A DNA stretch of 64,000 bases from an uncultured Acetatifactor sp. (GCA_910584235.1 CAJTZD010000006.1:2736-66735); one strand, 5' to 3'; positions 8,192 to 16,343 are shown, numbered from the stretch's first letter. Notes: a model not told the origin generated them from the letters alone. Numbers and translations: made by a program.

Positions 8192-9039
8192 ACCTGTCCC
8201 TCCCGGTAGATGGCCAGGAAAGCGTCCTCCAAACCGGGCGTCACCGGGCCGGCTCCCCGGGGCGGGGTATCGCAGAAAATACGCAGGACAGTCCCCTGTT
8301 CCCCCTGCCGCTCACTGAGGAGGAACTGGTTTTCTTCCAAAGCAGTCCCCGCCGGGACCTCGAACACCCTACCCTTCATCTTGCCGCAGATGCCCGCCGG
8401 GCTGTCACAGCAGAACAGCTTATGGTCCCGGAGCATGACGATCTGCCCGGCGATGGTCTCAATATCGGAGACGATGTGGGTGGAGAGGATGACAATGCGA
8501 TCCTCCGCCAGGGAGTGGATCAGGTTTCGGAACCGCACCCGCTCTCTGGGGTCCAGACCGGCGGTGGGCTCGTCCAGAATCAGCAGCCGCGGGTCGTTGA
8601 GCATGGCTTGGGCGATGCCCACCCGCTGGCGCATCCCGCCGGATAACTGCCGCATTTTTTTATGTTCTGCCTCAGATAATCCTACTAATTTCAGAAGCTC
8701 GCTGATTCGCCTGTGGGCCTCTTTTTTGGGGATGCACTGGAGGGCGGCGGCGTAGTGCAGGAACTGCCGGGGGGTATAGCCGGGGTAGTAGCCAAACTCC
8801 TGGGGCAGGTAACCCAACAGCCCCCGGTACTCCTCGTCCAGGGCGTGAATGTCCTCCCCCTCCCACAAAATCTGCCCGGAGGTGGGGAACAGCAGAGTAG
8901 TGAGCATTTTTATGAGGGTGGTCTTGCCCGCCCCGTTGGGAGCCAGCAGACCGTAGACCCCGGCGGAGAATTGGAGAGAGATGTCTTCCAGAGCGGTAAA
9001 ATTGCCATATTGTTTGGTGATATGTTCAACTGTAAGCAT
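8188..9039 (-). CDS. ABC transporter ATP-binding protein
   Basis: A 283-residue nucleotide-binding subunit. The Walker A motif APNGAGKTT is at 33-41, the Q-loop glutamine near 80, the signature LSGGMRQR at 132-139, and Walker B LLILDEP at 152-158, followed by the switch His in STHIV. The C-terminal 70 residues are the accessory domain common in export-type (CcmA/DrrA-like) ATPases. It overlaps the upstream membrane protein gene by 14 bp and the permease gene by 4 bp. Confidence 0.92.
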   Translation of the reverse strand: MLTVEHITKQYGNFTALEDISLQFSAGVYGLLAPNGAGKTTLIKMLTTLLFPTSGQILWEGEDIHALDEEYRGLLGYLPQEFGYYPGYTPRQFLHYAAALQCIPKKEAHRRISELLKLVGLSEAEHKKMRQLSGGMRQRVGIAQAMLNDPRLLILDEPTAGLDPRERVRFRNLIHSLAEDRIVILSTHIVSDIETIAGQIVMLRDHKLFCCDSPAGICGKMKGRVFEVPAGTALEENQFLLSERQGEQGTVLRIFCDTPPRGAGPVTPGLEDAFLAIYREGQV

Positions 9040-9742
9040 AGAAACGGCCTCCTCGGTCAGGATAGCGGAGCATCCGCTCCAGAGTCAAAACACAGTAGGC
9101 CAACCCTGCGGTGGCCAGGATAAAGAATACCAGGACAGGAACCCTAAGCAGCAGTTCTTCACTCCAGCCACACGCCGCCAAAACCAGTCCGGCCAACCCC
9201 CATGCCACCGGCGGGAATACCATCCCCCGGCGGAATTTCAGGCAGAACAGGGTCAGGGCAGCGTAGAGAAACAGACTGGAAAAGGACAGCCCCAGCATCC
9301 AGGCCAGGGACCAGCTCCGCCCAGATGCCAGCCACAGCAGGATATTGGCGGAAACGCACAGGGCTACCGCCAGTCCGCCGAACACCAGCATCCGCAGGGC
9401 CAGCAGGGTCCAGGACGAGAGCCGACACGTTCGCCGCCACTCCCCGATGCCGCTGACCGCGTCTTTCCAGGCAGTCAGCAGGTAGAGGGCGGCGTATAGG
9501 GCGGGGGAGAACAGAAACAGTAGCGGTGCCAGGAGCGCGGAGCGGGCCACCGCCGCCCCCGGAATCAGACACAGCAGTGCCGCCAACACAGTTAGGAACA
9601 GGCAGTCCTCCACACCAAAGAACACCACAGACAGGGGAACGCTCCGCCGTTTGGCCCGCTGTTTTGCCCCACTCAACTCCACAATGCGCCGGATAGCCGC
9701 TTGCCGTTCCGCCCCTGTCGGCATGGGGATTTTTTCATTCAT
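9026..9742 (-). CDS. Membrane protein between sigma factor and ABC genes
   Basis: A 238-residue protein with a basic N-terminal cytoplasmic tail of about 40 residues and six hydrophobic helices. The ATG at 9742 follows AGAGGAGTTTGATACTT; an earlier TTG is less likely. It overlaps the sigma gene by 8 bp and the ATPase by 14 bp. The tail-plus-helices layout and the position directly after an ECF sigma gene suggest an anti-sigma factor, but no known anti-sigma motif is visible. It could equally be a transport accessory protein. Confidence 0.6.
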   Translation of the reverse strand: MNEKIPMPTGAERQAAIRRIVELSGAKQRAKRRSVPLSVVFFGVEDCLFLTVLAALLCLIPGAAVARSALLAPLLFLFSPALYAALYLLTAWKDAVSGIGEWRRTCRLSSWTLLALRMLVFGGLAVALCVSANILLWLASGRSWSLAWMLGLSFSSLFLYAALTLFCLKFRRGMVFPPVAWGLAGLVLAACGWSEELLLRVPVLVFFILATAGLAYCVLTLERMLRYPDRGGRFYAYS

Positions 9743-10271
9743 AAGTATCAAACTCCTCTCTGATCCGCCCTAAAAGGCGATAGTATTGGCTCTTTATTGC
9801 CGTCTCTGACTGCCCCAGGGTAGCGGCGATTTCGCTGAAGCTCTGTTCTCCATAGAGCCGCAGACGGAACACGGCCTGGAGCGAGGGAGGCAGCCCGGAC
9901 ACATAGTCCTCGATTTGCTTCAGCAACTCCCGGTCGTGGATTTGGGAGACAAAGCCCTCTTGAACAGGCAATTCGATTTCCTCCAGCGGCGTAGTTACGG
10001 GTCGGAATCGGCGGCGGGCATCAATGACTTTATTTGCGGCGATACGGTAGAGCCAGGTGCGGAAAGCAGCTTTCTTCGGGTCGTAGGATGGAAGTGCCCG
10101 GAGAACTGCCAGGAAGACGCTCTGGGTCAGGTCCATGGCGTCCTCCTTGTGCCCGGTCTGGCGGTATACAAAAACGTATATCTCGTCGTAGTACCGCTCC
10201 ACCAGCCGCTCCGCCGCCTGACAGGAGCCGCTGCGCTGGATGTCCCGTATCCACTTGTTCTCCTGCTCCAT
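9735..10271 (-). CDS. ECF-type RNA polymerase sigma factor
   Basis: A 178-residue sigma-70-family protein. Region 2 (YYDEIYVFVYRQTGHKEDAM, then FRTWLYRIAANKVIDARRR) and region 4 (LPPSLQAVFRLRLYGEQSF and a helix-turn-helix ending SQYYRLLGRI) are present. Region 3 is absent, as expected for ECF factors. The start is ATG 10271 after AAAGGCGGTGAGG. It heads an operon of five overlapping genes. The likely role is to control the downstream transporter in response to an envelope or antibiotic signal (inference). Confidence 0.88.
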   Translation of the reverse strand: MEQENKWIRDIQRSGSCQAAERLVERYYDEIYVFVYRQTGHKEDAMDLTQSVFLAVLRALPSYDPKKAAFRTWLYRIAANKVIDARRRFRPVTTPLEEIELPVQEGFVSQIHDRELLKQIEDYVSGLPPSLQAVFRLRLYGEQSFSEIAATLGQSETAIKSQYYRLLGRIREEFDTYE

Positions 10272-10358
10272 GGCCTCACCGCCTTTCCCTATTGATATAT
10301 TCGTATGACCGGGTAACATCGTCGCAGGAAAAAGAAAATTTTTTCTGGTACTTTTGCA

Positions 10359-11003
10359 TTATGCTCCTATATCGGCATCCCCATCTTTCCTCTCTTTCAA
10401 CAGGAACCGCTCCCCTTCATAAGTCCGCACCGGGTTCCCCCTGACGATGCGGTAGTGCTCCATCCAGGCGGCACCAGCCTGCCGTTCCCGCTGCTCCTGC
10501 TGCAGGCCGGCAAGCTTCTCCCGCATCCGCTCCATGGCCCTGCGCTTATTCCGGAACTGGCTCCTCTCCTCTGTGGACTGGACCACGGTTCCGGTAGGGA
10601 TGTGGATGACCCGCACGCCGGTCTCCACCTTGTTCACGTTCTGACCTCCATTCCCGCCGCAGTGGAACTTCTCGATGCGGTATTCCCCATCTGTCGTCAC
10701 CTGAGCGGCCTCCGGGACGATGCTCACGTCCACATACCAATTCTTCCTTTTATGGTTCCTGCGGAAAGGGCTCCTGCAAATCCATAGCACCGTTCCCTCC
10801 AGGCCGCTTAGGTCATGCTCCGTCCGGAAACGGATGGAATCCAGGCAGCCCCTCTCATGGCCTTTGGTCTCTGACAGGGTTTCGAAATTCCCATATTCTC
10901 TTTTTAGCGCCTCGAACAGCTTCGCCACCGCCAGCTGGCATTCGGCGGGCCCCTGTCCTGCGCTGATCTGAACTATCATAAACTTGTACCTCTCAATTTT
11001 CAT
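10359..11003 (-). CDS. prfH: Peptide chain release factor H (PrfH)
   Basis: A 214-residue class-I-type release factor lacking the codon-recognition domain. The catalytic HCGGNGGQNVNK segment holds GGQ at residues 119-121, and a basic tail follows. PrfH homologues paired with RtcB are known to release the nascent chain from ribosomes cut in the 16S decoding region, so that RtcB can seal the break. Here it follows rtcB by 93 bp on the same strand, consistent with that pairing. The start is unsure: ATG 11003 has only a weak site (GAAGAG), while an in-frame TTG 33 bp upstream has none. Confidence 0.88.
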   Translation of the reverse strand: MKIERYKFMIVQISAGQGPAECQLAVAKLFEALKREYGNFETLSETKGHERGCLDSIRFRTEHDLSGLEGTVLWICRSPFRRNHKRKNWYVDVSIVPEAAQVTTDGEYRIEKFHCGGNGGQNVNKVETGVRVIHIPTGTVVQSTEERSQFRNKRRAMERMREKLAGLQQEQRERQAGAAWMEHYRIVRGNPVRTYEGERFLLKERKDGDADIGA

Positions 11004-11049
11004 TTCATTGCATGCTTGCTCTTCAAGTATAGGCAAATACTGCCATCCA

Positions 11050-11079
11050 TTTTGCTTTTCTGCATTTTGCTTTTCTGCA
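11050..11079. repeat. 15-bp direct repeat between rtcB and prfH
   Basis: Two exact back-to-back copies of ttttgcttttctgca. On the transcript each reads as an ATG followed by AGAAAAGC, with no long ORF. No function is evident. Confidence 0.8.
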
Positions 11080-11096
11080 TTTCACATATTACGATT

Positions 11097-12224
11097 TCAG
11101 GATTTACTCCGCGACTGCTCCCTGCTCCCGGCCTTGTAATTATAGACCGGCTTCAGTGTCCGTGTTATCCGGACGGTATCTCCGATTCGTTCCGCAATCT
11201 CCTCAATGGAACGGTAGGCAAAGGGGGCCTCGTCCAATGTGTCCGCCCCTACGCAGCTGCTGTAGATGCCTTTCATTTCTTTTTTGAAGTCCCATATGGT
11301 ATACCGGCTTTTTACCTCCTCACGCTTCAGCCTCCTGCCGGAACCGTGGGGCGCAGAGCAGTTCCAATCTTCGTTCCCCAATCCGATGCCCAGAATCATG
11401 CCGTCCCGCATGTTTGCCGGAATGATTACCCTGGCTCCCTCTTCGGCGGCGATGGCCCCCTTGCGGAGCACTCCGGAAGCATCCAGATAATTATGCGCTA
11501 CCGAGAACTGCTCCACCGCTTTCCATTTCATCCCTTTCAGGATTTCCCTGACAATGATCTGTCTGTTCAGTTCGGCATAGCCCTGAACGGTATGCACGTC
11601 CTCCATGTAGTTTTCCTTTTCGTCCCTCTCCAGATAGCTCATGTAATAGGGCACCTCCAGCCCCTGCGCTTTCAGGGATGTATGGGCAAGCTTCGTATAA
11701 TGCTCCGCCACCTCTTCCCCCAGATGCCTGCTGCCCGTGTGCACCACCAGATACAGGCTTCCGTCCTCTCCCCTGTCAAGCTCCAGAAAATGGTTGCCGC
11801 CGCCAAGGGTACCCAGGCTCCGCTCTGCTTTCGGCCTGTTGACATGCCTGGCGCAGTGAAGCTTTTCATAGGGGAATTCCGCCGCCATATGGTGCGGCTC
11901 CTTCCTTATGGCGAACCCTGACGGCACATTCTCCCGGATGACCCGGTCCAGCTTCTGGAACTCTACTGCATTCCTATTCAATTTTACACAGGTCATGCCA
12001 CAGCCGATGTCCACCCCCAGAAGCTGGGGCATTATCTTGTCTGTGACAGTCATGGCTAAACCGATAGGCCCCACCTTGCCGGGATGGATATCCGGCATGA
12101 GACGTATTCTGCTGCCCTCCGCCACCTGGTTGTCGCATATCATTTTTACCTGGGCCTCCGCGTACTGTTCCACGTCGTCCGTAAATATTTTTGCTTCGGC
12201 GTAAATGCCTTTTACTGTTTTCAT
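11097..12224 (-). CDS. rtcB: RNA-splicing ligase RtcB, PrfH-associated type
   Basis: A 375-residue GTP- and Mn-dependent RNA ligase that joins 2',3'-cyclic phosphate or 3'-phosphate ends to 5'-OH ends. Metal ligands and active-site residues are in place: C75 in GVDIGCGMTC, H145 in GGGNHFLEL, H162 in HTGSRHLG, H244 in SVAHNYLD, and the guanylylated H293 in APHGSGR. It is shorter than the RtcB of E. coli RNA repair operons, matching the compact type found with prfH. It is preceded by AAGGAGACGAAAATC. A leader ORF and a terminator lie upstream and probably control it. Confidence 0.92.
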   Translation of the reverse strand: MKTVKGIYAEAKIFTDDVEQYAEAQVKMICDNQVAEGSRIRLMPDIHPGKVGPIGLAMTVTDKIMPQLLGVDIGCGMTCVKLNRNAVEFQKLDRVIRENVPSGFAIRKEPHHMAAEFPYEKLHCARHVNRPKAERSLGTLGGGNHFLELDRGEDGSLYLVVHTGSRHLGEEVAEHYTKLAHTSLKAQGLEVPYYMSYLERDEKENYMEDVHTVQGYAELNRQIIVREILKGMKWKAVEQFSVAHNYLDASGVLRKGAIAAEEGARVIIPANMRDGMILGIGLGNEDWNCSAPHGSGRRLKREEVKSRYTIWDFKKEMKGIYSSCVGADTLDEAPFAYRSIEEIAERIGDTVRITRTLKPVYNYKAGSREQSRSKS

Positions 12225-12253
12225 ATGATTTTCGTCTCCTTAAAAATGGGCGC

Positions 12254-12276
12254 AAAAAAAGCACCCCAAAGGTGCC
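12254..12276 (-). terminator. Terminator inside the rtcB leader (attenuator)
   Basis: On the minus strand GGCACC-TTT-GGGGTGC is followed by seven T, ending about 30 bp before the rtcB start codon. A second GGCACCC at 12310-12316 could pair with the same GGGGTGC arm and prevent the terminator from forming. The layout suggests conditional termination. Confidence 0.65.
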
Positions 12277-12340
12277 GCAGCAGCAAGAATATCTTATAAA
12301 AGTTTTGTTGGGTGCCAGGAATAACCTAATCGCGACAAAA

Positions 12341-12421
12341 CTATCTATCATACTTGCGGAGCGCTGTACCTTTGATTGTCAGTTCCTCTATTTTGTTCTG
12401 ATATCTTCCGTTCTTCTGCAT
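12341..12421 (-). CDS. Leader peptide ORF upstream of rtcB (26 aa)
   Basis: Starts at ATG 12421 after a near-ideal site (GAGGAGGGCTTACC) and stops at TAG 12341-12343. The product is basic (MQKNGRYQNK... ending ALRKYDR). It lies between a strong promoter (12478-12506) and the terminator at 12254-12276, and its stop codon is about 25 nt before the potential antiterminator arm. I recognise no family. The inferred role is a ribosome-sensing leader peptide for rtcB-prfH. Confidence 0.5.
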   Translation of the reverse strand: MQKNGRYQNKIEELTIKGTALRKYDR

Positions 12422-12477
12422 GGTAAGCCCTCCTCTTTCATAAAAACTTTATTTCTTTATATTTTGGTAACAAATAC

Positions 12478-12506
12478 ATGGTAGCATAAAGGCTGGGAAT
12501 TGGCAA
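12478..12506 (-). promoter_or_regulatory. Promoter of the rtcB-prfH transcript
   Basis: TTGCCA (12501-12506) and TACCAT (12478-12483) separated by 17 bp, about 55 bp before the leader ORF. Confidence 0.5.
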
Positions 12507-12539
12507 GCAGAAAGAAGAATTCGGTGCTAATTTCGGTGC

Positions 12540-12690
12540 TAATTCCATGCCAATCCCCGGCCAGAAGCTCGTAAATCATTTCTGGATGCATCTTTGTATA
12601 CTTATCATCCACTACACGGCACAGCTCCCCAATCTGGCTAAGGTTGAACACGCACGCATCCACCAGTTTGTGTCCAATATAAAGCTGCCA
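12540..12690 (-). pseudogene. HepT-like (DUF86) fragment
   Basis: The minus-strand translation LVDACVFNLSQIGELCR followed by VVDDKYTKMHPEM resembles the middle of HepT-type toxins of HepT/MntA systems. The expected catalytic region with RNxxxH is missing; the frame instead runs into an unrelated tail containing a short duplicated segment (12526-12547). No start or partner gene is present. It is a remnant, not a working toxin. Confidence 0.4.
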
Positions 12691-12815
12691 TAATCATAGC
12701 CAACACATTAATCGGACAGTTTCCGCTTGCCGATTAAGCGGCTTTTATGAAACTCCATCTAAGTAAGCCAAGTCCAAAATATAGCTATGTTATTGATAGT
12801 ATTCAGCAGCAAAAT

Positions 12816-13151
12816 CTAACCAATTGCCATCCGCGACTGTTCCGTCAGCATAATAATTATTGCAATAAACAGAAAATTCACTGCATTCCAATTTTGCAGG
12901 TACTCTTCCCTTTCGGTTTCCAAGCGCTCATCTTCTTCCTGAACACTTTGCGCTTCTTCCCTCTCTTTCTCTGTCATGAATCCCCCATCAACAGACGATG
13001 GAATCTCTTCTATATCGTCATTCATCTCAGTGGCAGCTTTTTCAGCATTATCCATCTTTTTATCAGGTATAGATGAAATTCCTACAATCGCCATTACAAC
13101 CGCCAATATAATTGCAGCTATCAAAGGCAGTTTTTTATTGTTTTTCTTCAT
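12816..13151 (-). CDS. Small hypothetical membrane protein
   Basis: From ATG 13151 the product is 111 residues: a basic start (MKKNNKKLP), one hydrophobic helix (about 9-27), a strongly acidic Glu-rich middle (PDKKMD...EREEAQSVQEEDERLE), and a second hydrophobic helix near the C terminus. No good ribosome binding site precedes it, and an in-frame stop lies about 45 bp upstream, so it could be the end of a decayed gene. The family is not recognised. Confidence 0.4.
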   Translation of the reverse strand: MKKNNKKLPLIAAIILAVVMAIVGISSIPDKKMDNAEKAATEMNDDIEEIPSSVDGGFMTEKEREEAQSVQEEDERLETEREEYLQNWNAVNFLFIAIIIMLTEQSRMAIG

Positions 13152-13271
13152 CAGCTTAAAGCCAAGCAACAAGATAAGGACAACTGCAATTTAAGCTCGC
13201 CACATTATCGGGAATCTCTCAAAGCTTAACAGAAACACCTACACCCAGTAAACATCGCGTTTTCAAGGCAT

Positions 13272-13302
13272 GAAAAACCTCCGAAAATCACTCTTCGGAG
13301 GT
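13272..13302 (-). terminator. Terminator, minus strand
   Basis: CCTCCGAA/TTCGGAGG stem followed by TTTTTC on the minus strand. Its flanks (13244-13322) match those of the terminator at 14785-14816, which itself precedes a tRNA-Gln fragment. This therefore looks like an older element end or the original tRNA terminator. Confidence 0.65.
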
Positions 13303-13391
13303 TCCCCGGCAGGGCAGACCCTGTTTTGTTTTTCTCATTCTTCCGCAAAATAAGCAGAATTTAATTGCGAAACTATGGATTATGTCTACCC

Positions 13392-13590
13392 CTAAACCAT
13401 AGGCATTCTAAAACGTTCTCTTTCCTCTTGCGTCAAATCAATCGGCGCAACCCCTCTTTCTCTTGCATATTTCGCCAGCCCCATCATATCCAACTTTATC
13501 TTTGGAACTAAGGCTCTCCTTATACTTCTTCATCTGTCCTTTCATAATCGTACGCCAACTCCTTGAATTAATTTCTTCAAAAAACTGGTT
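13392..13590 (-). pseudogene. Decayed coding fragment
   Basis: Two minus-strand reading frames join across a likely frameshift near 13490. The first reads IMKGQMKKYKESLSSKDK and the second LDMMGLAKYARERGVAPIDL then TQEERERFRMP, ending at a stop at 13392. The composition is protein-like but there is no intact start. I do not recognise the family. It lies in the outer, decayed integrative element just after the Uma2-like gene. Apart from this fragment and the terminator at 13272, nothing is visible in 13152-13599. Confidence 0.3.
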
Positions 13591-13599
13591 CCTGCCAGG

Positions 13600-14151
13600 C
13601 TACAGATTCAATTTTCGGAAATCAATCCATAAGTCATCATAGATGTTGGCTTTGATGCTATCAGTAAATGAATATATGGCAGGAGCCGAATCATGCTCCA
13701 TATCATATACCAGGACAGTTTGCTTCATAGGATCCACAATCCAATACTCCCTTACGCCAGCGGAACGGTACAGGGACAATTTTGTATAGTAATCCATAGG
13801 GCGGCTGCCAGAGGATACGATTTCTATCACCCAGTCTGGAGCTCCCTTGCAGCCCTGGTCATCCAGCTTTCCTTTATCACAGATTACGGATATATCCGGC
13901 TCCAGATATTTGGAATCGTCTGCAAATAAGAACACGGCAAAAGGAGCAGGATATACTTTGTATTCGCCATTATTGCTGGCTATATGGTTTCCAATTGCCA
14001 GATGAAGGAATGATAAGATGTCTTGATGCTTTCTGCTGGGCGGGGCCATATAGTATATCTGGCCGTCAATCAGTTCAGCCCTGCTGCCTTCCTGCAGACT
14101 GTAGATATCGTCAATGGTATAAAATTTCTCTTGTGCCAATGCTGGTGCCAT
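13600..14151 (-). CDS. Uma2 family (DUF820) PD-(D/E)XK nuclease-like protein
   Basis: A 183-residue protein of the Uma2/DUF820 family, which has a PD-(D/E)XK nuclease fold and an unsettled biological role. The typical landmarks are present: AELIDGQIYYMAPPS near the start, LEPDISVICD, and DWVIEIVSSGSRPMDYYTKL with the E-x-S/K region, then GVREYWIVDP. The start at 14151 has GAAAGGAAGTGTTGCT. It is the only intact-looking gene of the outer element. Confidence 0.8.
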   Translation of the reverse strand: MAPALAQEKFYTIDDIYSLQEGSRAELIDGQIYYMAPPSRKHQDILSFLHLAIGNHIASNNGEYKVYPAPFAVFLFADDSKYLEPDISVICDKGKLDDQGCKGAPDWVIEIVSSGSRPMDYYTKLSLYRSAGVREYWIVDPMKQTVLVYDMEHDSAPAIYSFTDSIKANIYDDLWIDFRKLNL

Positions 14152-14267
14152 AGCAACACTTCCTTTCAGGGTTATTGTATGCAGGCGTAAGTGCCGTTCT
14201 CACTTGCGCGCAACTGCTGGTAATTGACAGAGGACTGTGGGCACCTATTTCTTCGCAGCACTCTCCC

Positions 14268-14342
14268 CGACTACACTGTCTCAGCTGCATACTTCTGAAA
14301 ATACTCCTGTGCCCTCTGCCGGGATATGTTCAGTTTATGCTA
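14268..14342 (-). pseudogene. Remnant of a second Rpn-type nuclease gene
   Basis: About 75 bp closely match the 3' end of the intact Rpn gene at 15081-15153. A second block (about 14380-14435) matches sequence upstream of that gene (about 16262-16315). The roughly 1.1 kb between is missing here. It is thus an internally deleted copy, leaving about 25 C-terminal codons. Confidence 0.65.
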
Positions 14343-14423
14343 CAGCTACTTTCCTCCAGCTCCGCTACAGCTTTTTATTTAATTATAATCTAAGACACCC
14401 TAAAATGCAACAAAAACAAGAAT

Positions 14424-14464
14424 CACCTGGCATAGTTGCACCTGGCATAGTTGCACCTGGCATA
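14424..14464. repeat. 15-bp tandem repeat
   Basis: The unit cacctggcatagttg occurs twice in full and once in part. It expands a single copy of the same motif found upstream of the intact Rpn gene (near 16308). No gene is visible from 14465 to 14847 apart from the element-end sequence and the terminator. Confidence 0.8.
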
Positions 14465-14784
14465 TTGAAGCCTTTCATGAGTTACCAAAAAATAGCTTTA
14501 CTTTTTTTCTCTTATGAAAGTCGCAACGAAAAACCCCCAATCCGTCCCTTAAAATATATTTTCCGACTTTTTTCACCCAAATACCCCAGAACCCTCATAT
14601 TTACTGGCAAAACCCGGATTTTCAATTGACCTATGAATTGACCTGTCCCATCTGAAAAGTCCTAAAAAATACGAAAAGCCGCACAATTCCTATCATGACA
14701 GTTTTCTCGAAAAGCCGACAAAATCTTCCCCGCCAAAAAGTCAAAACACCCGCAACCCCAGTAAACATCACATTTCCCAGGCAT

Positions 14785-14816
14785 GAAAAAACCTCCAAAG
14801 ATTTCTCTCCGGAGGT
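14785..14816 (-). terminator. Terminator of the displaced tRNA-Gln 3' end
   Basis: A CCTCC/GGAGG-centred stem, with TTTTTT following on the minus strand, just beyond the partial tRNA-Gln copy at 14848-14896. It corresponds to the terminators at 13272-13302 and 19302-19336. Confidence 0.6.
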
Positions 14817-14847
14817 CTCTCTCTAGCAGGGCAACCCCTGTCTGCAA

Positions 14848-14896
14848 CAGGGCTACAAGGATTCGAACCTTGAAATGACGGAGTCAGAGTCCGTTG
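14848..14896. repeat. attL-type copy of the tRNA-Gln 3' portion
   Basis: 49 bp identical to 19343-19391, covering the acceptor 3' strand, T arm, variable region and anticodon arm of tRNA-Gln. Beyond base 14896 the match stops, so the tRNA 5' half is absent here. It marks the left boundary of the inner integrated element. Confidence 0.9.
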
Positions 14897-14970
14897 TTCT
14901 TTGGGGTTTGGGGCCAGGGAAATCAAAGGTTTTCAAGTCGCCCTGCCGATAAAATAATCTATGGAATAAT

Positions 14971-15063
14971 CTATCGACTATACTTTTTAAAATCTTCCGT
15001 AGGTTCCAGCCCATCTACCTTAATCATTCCTATTGCGTAGTCCCATGCCTGTGAATTCGTCAT
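14971..15063 (-). CDS. Short protein, VbhA-antitoxin-like N terminus
   Basis: A 30-residue ORF (MTNSQAWDYAIGMIKVDG...) starting after AGGGGGAATG and lying 19 bp downstream of the Rpn gene on the same strand. The pattern AWDYAIGMIKVDGLEPT recalls the start of small VbhA-type antitoxin-like proteins, but the C-terminal half is missing because the frame stops at 14971. It is probably a truncated copy; function is doubtful. Confidence 0.4.
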   Translation of the reverse strand: MTNSQAWDYAIGMIKVDGLEPTEDFKKYSR

Positions 15064-15082
15064 GATCGTGCATTCCCCCTGA

Positions 15083-16033
15083 CTACACTGTCTCCGCTGC
15101 ATACTTCTGAAAATACTCCTGTGCTTTCTTCCGGGACACATTCAGTTTATGCTCCAGCTTCTCCAAAATGTCTTCCTCAGATAATCCACATTCAATCCCC
15201 ATTTCAATAATGCCCCTGATTCTCCCCTCATTTTGGGTCTCTTCAAAAACAGTCCACATACCGCCATCTCCTTTCAATTCATAGTTCAGCTTACAATTCG
15301 CCGCACCCGCAACCGTCATTACCACTGCTTTCTCCACATCATGCTTTTTTGTATACTCTATGGCTTCTTCTTTTACCTCGTTAAATGGTTTACTGTTATC
15401 CAGAAGAATTCGCAGCAGATTAAAGAAATCCTTATTATCCACATTATGGAATTTATATTCATTCTGCCTGGCTTCCACAAGTATTATCTTATAGTCGTTC
15501 ACATATTGTGCAACCTCCTCAGGAATGTTCAGCATCCCATGCAATGAAGCTGCTCCATTCCAGGGTTTTTCGCCATAATAGACAACCACTGTGATAACGG
15601 GTATCAGTTTATCTGTCTCACGCATTTTGGATAGATATTCATCCTCACTCAATCCTTCTGCTGTTTTATACCTTTTTGCGTTGCTGTCATATTGCTTCTT
15701 ATAAAATCCATAGTCATATCCCATAACTCTCATTGGCATGGCATAATGAATATGTCCCTGATTTTCCATTCCCAGAATCACAAATTCCACACCCAACGCA
15801 GAAGACTTCTTCCTGACCTTAACGCTGTCTCTTGAAGCCGCAATAGATTCCGCATACTCGCGGTGTTCTAATACAGTGGACTCCTCCGTGTCAAGTTCCT
15901 CCAATTCTTCCGGAAATATCCTCTGCTCTCCATGGAACAACACAGCATTGAAAAAATCAGCAAACCGTTCGTTATCGTTCCAATAATTTTTCAGCACAGT
16001 GTCGGGCTTCAAAACCCGCTTTTTCTCACGCAT
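15083..16033 (-). CDS. Rpn family recombination-promoting nuclease
   Basis: A 316-residue protein of the Rpn/PDDEXK_2 group, formerly called putative transposases, with a PD-(D/E)XK nuclease domain that promotes recA-independent recombination in characterised members. The N-terminal pattern NDNERFADFFNAVLFHGEQ is typical, as are FVILGMENQGHIHYAMPMRV and VITVVVYYGEKPW. The C terminus carries the usual helical tail with ECGLSEEDI. I chose ATG 16033 after GGGGAAGGAGATGCGCA; the frame stays open to 16225 but without a better site. The upstream gap 16034-16343 holds a block repeated at 14380-14435 and nothing else recognisable. Confidence 0.8.
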   Translation of the reverse strand: MREKKRVLKPDTVLKNYWNDNERFADFFNAVLFHGEQRIFPEELEELDTEESTVLEHREYAESIAASRDSVKVRKKSSALGVEFVILGMENQGHIHYAMPMRVMGYDYGFYKKQYDSNAKRYKTAEGLSEDEYLSKMRETDKLIPVITVVVYYGEKPWNGAASLHGMLNIPEEVAQYVNDYKIILVEARQNEYKFHNVDNKDFFNLLRILLDNSKPFNEVKEEAIEYTKKHDVEKAVVMTVAGAANCKLNYELKGDGGMWTVFEETQNEGRIRGIIEMGIECGLSEEDILEKLEHKLNVSRKKAQEYFQKYAAETV

Positions 16034-16343
16034 TGCGCATCTCCTTCCCCATATTTCCCAGTATACCATAATTTTGTTCGCTTCAGCGCACATGGAATCA
16101 CAAGTAGGCACAATGCCTTTCTGTGGCATGAATCTCCTCTCCATTTCTGCCACTCTCTTAAGGCTTTCCTTAAACAGCTCTGCCGAATTAGTATTGCAAC
16201 CTGTTCCGAAATTATGATTCTCCAAAGAACCATCTCACTTAATCCCCTGCGGCTTCTTCTTAAATTATAATCTAAAACACCATGAAATACAACAAAAACA
16301 AGGAATTACCTGGCATTCGCGTTACAGGTAATTCCTTATTAAT

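Noticed and set aside
12666..12760. Inverted repeat TTAATCGG/CCGATTAA near 12710-12740
   Set aside because: Short arms, no T-run and no adjacent intact gene; could be chance in AT-rich sequence.
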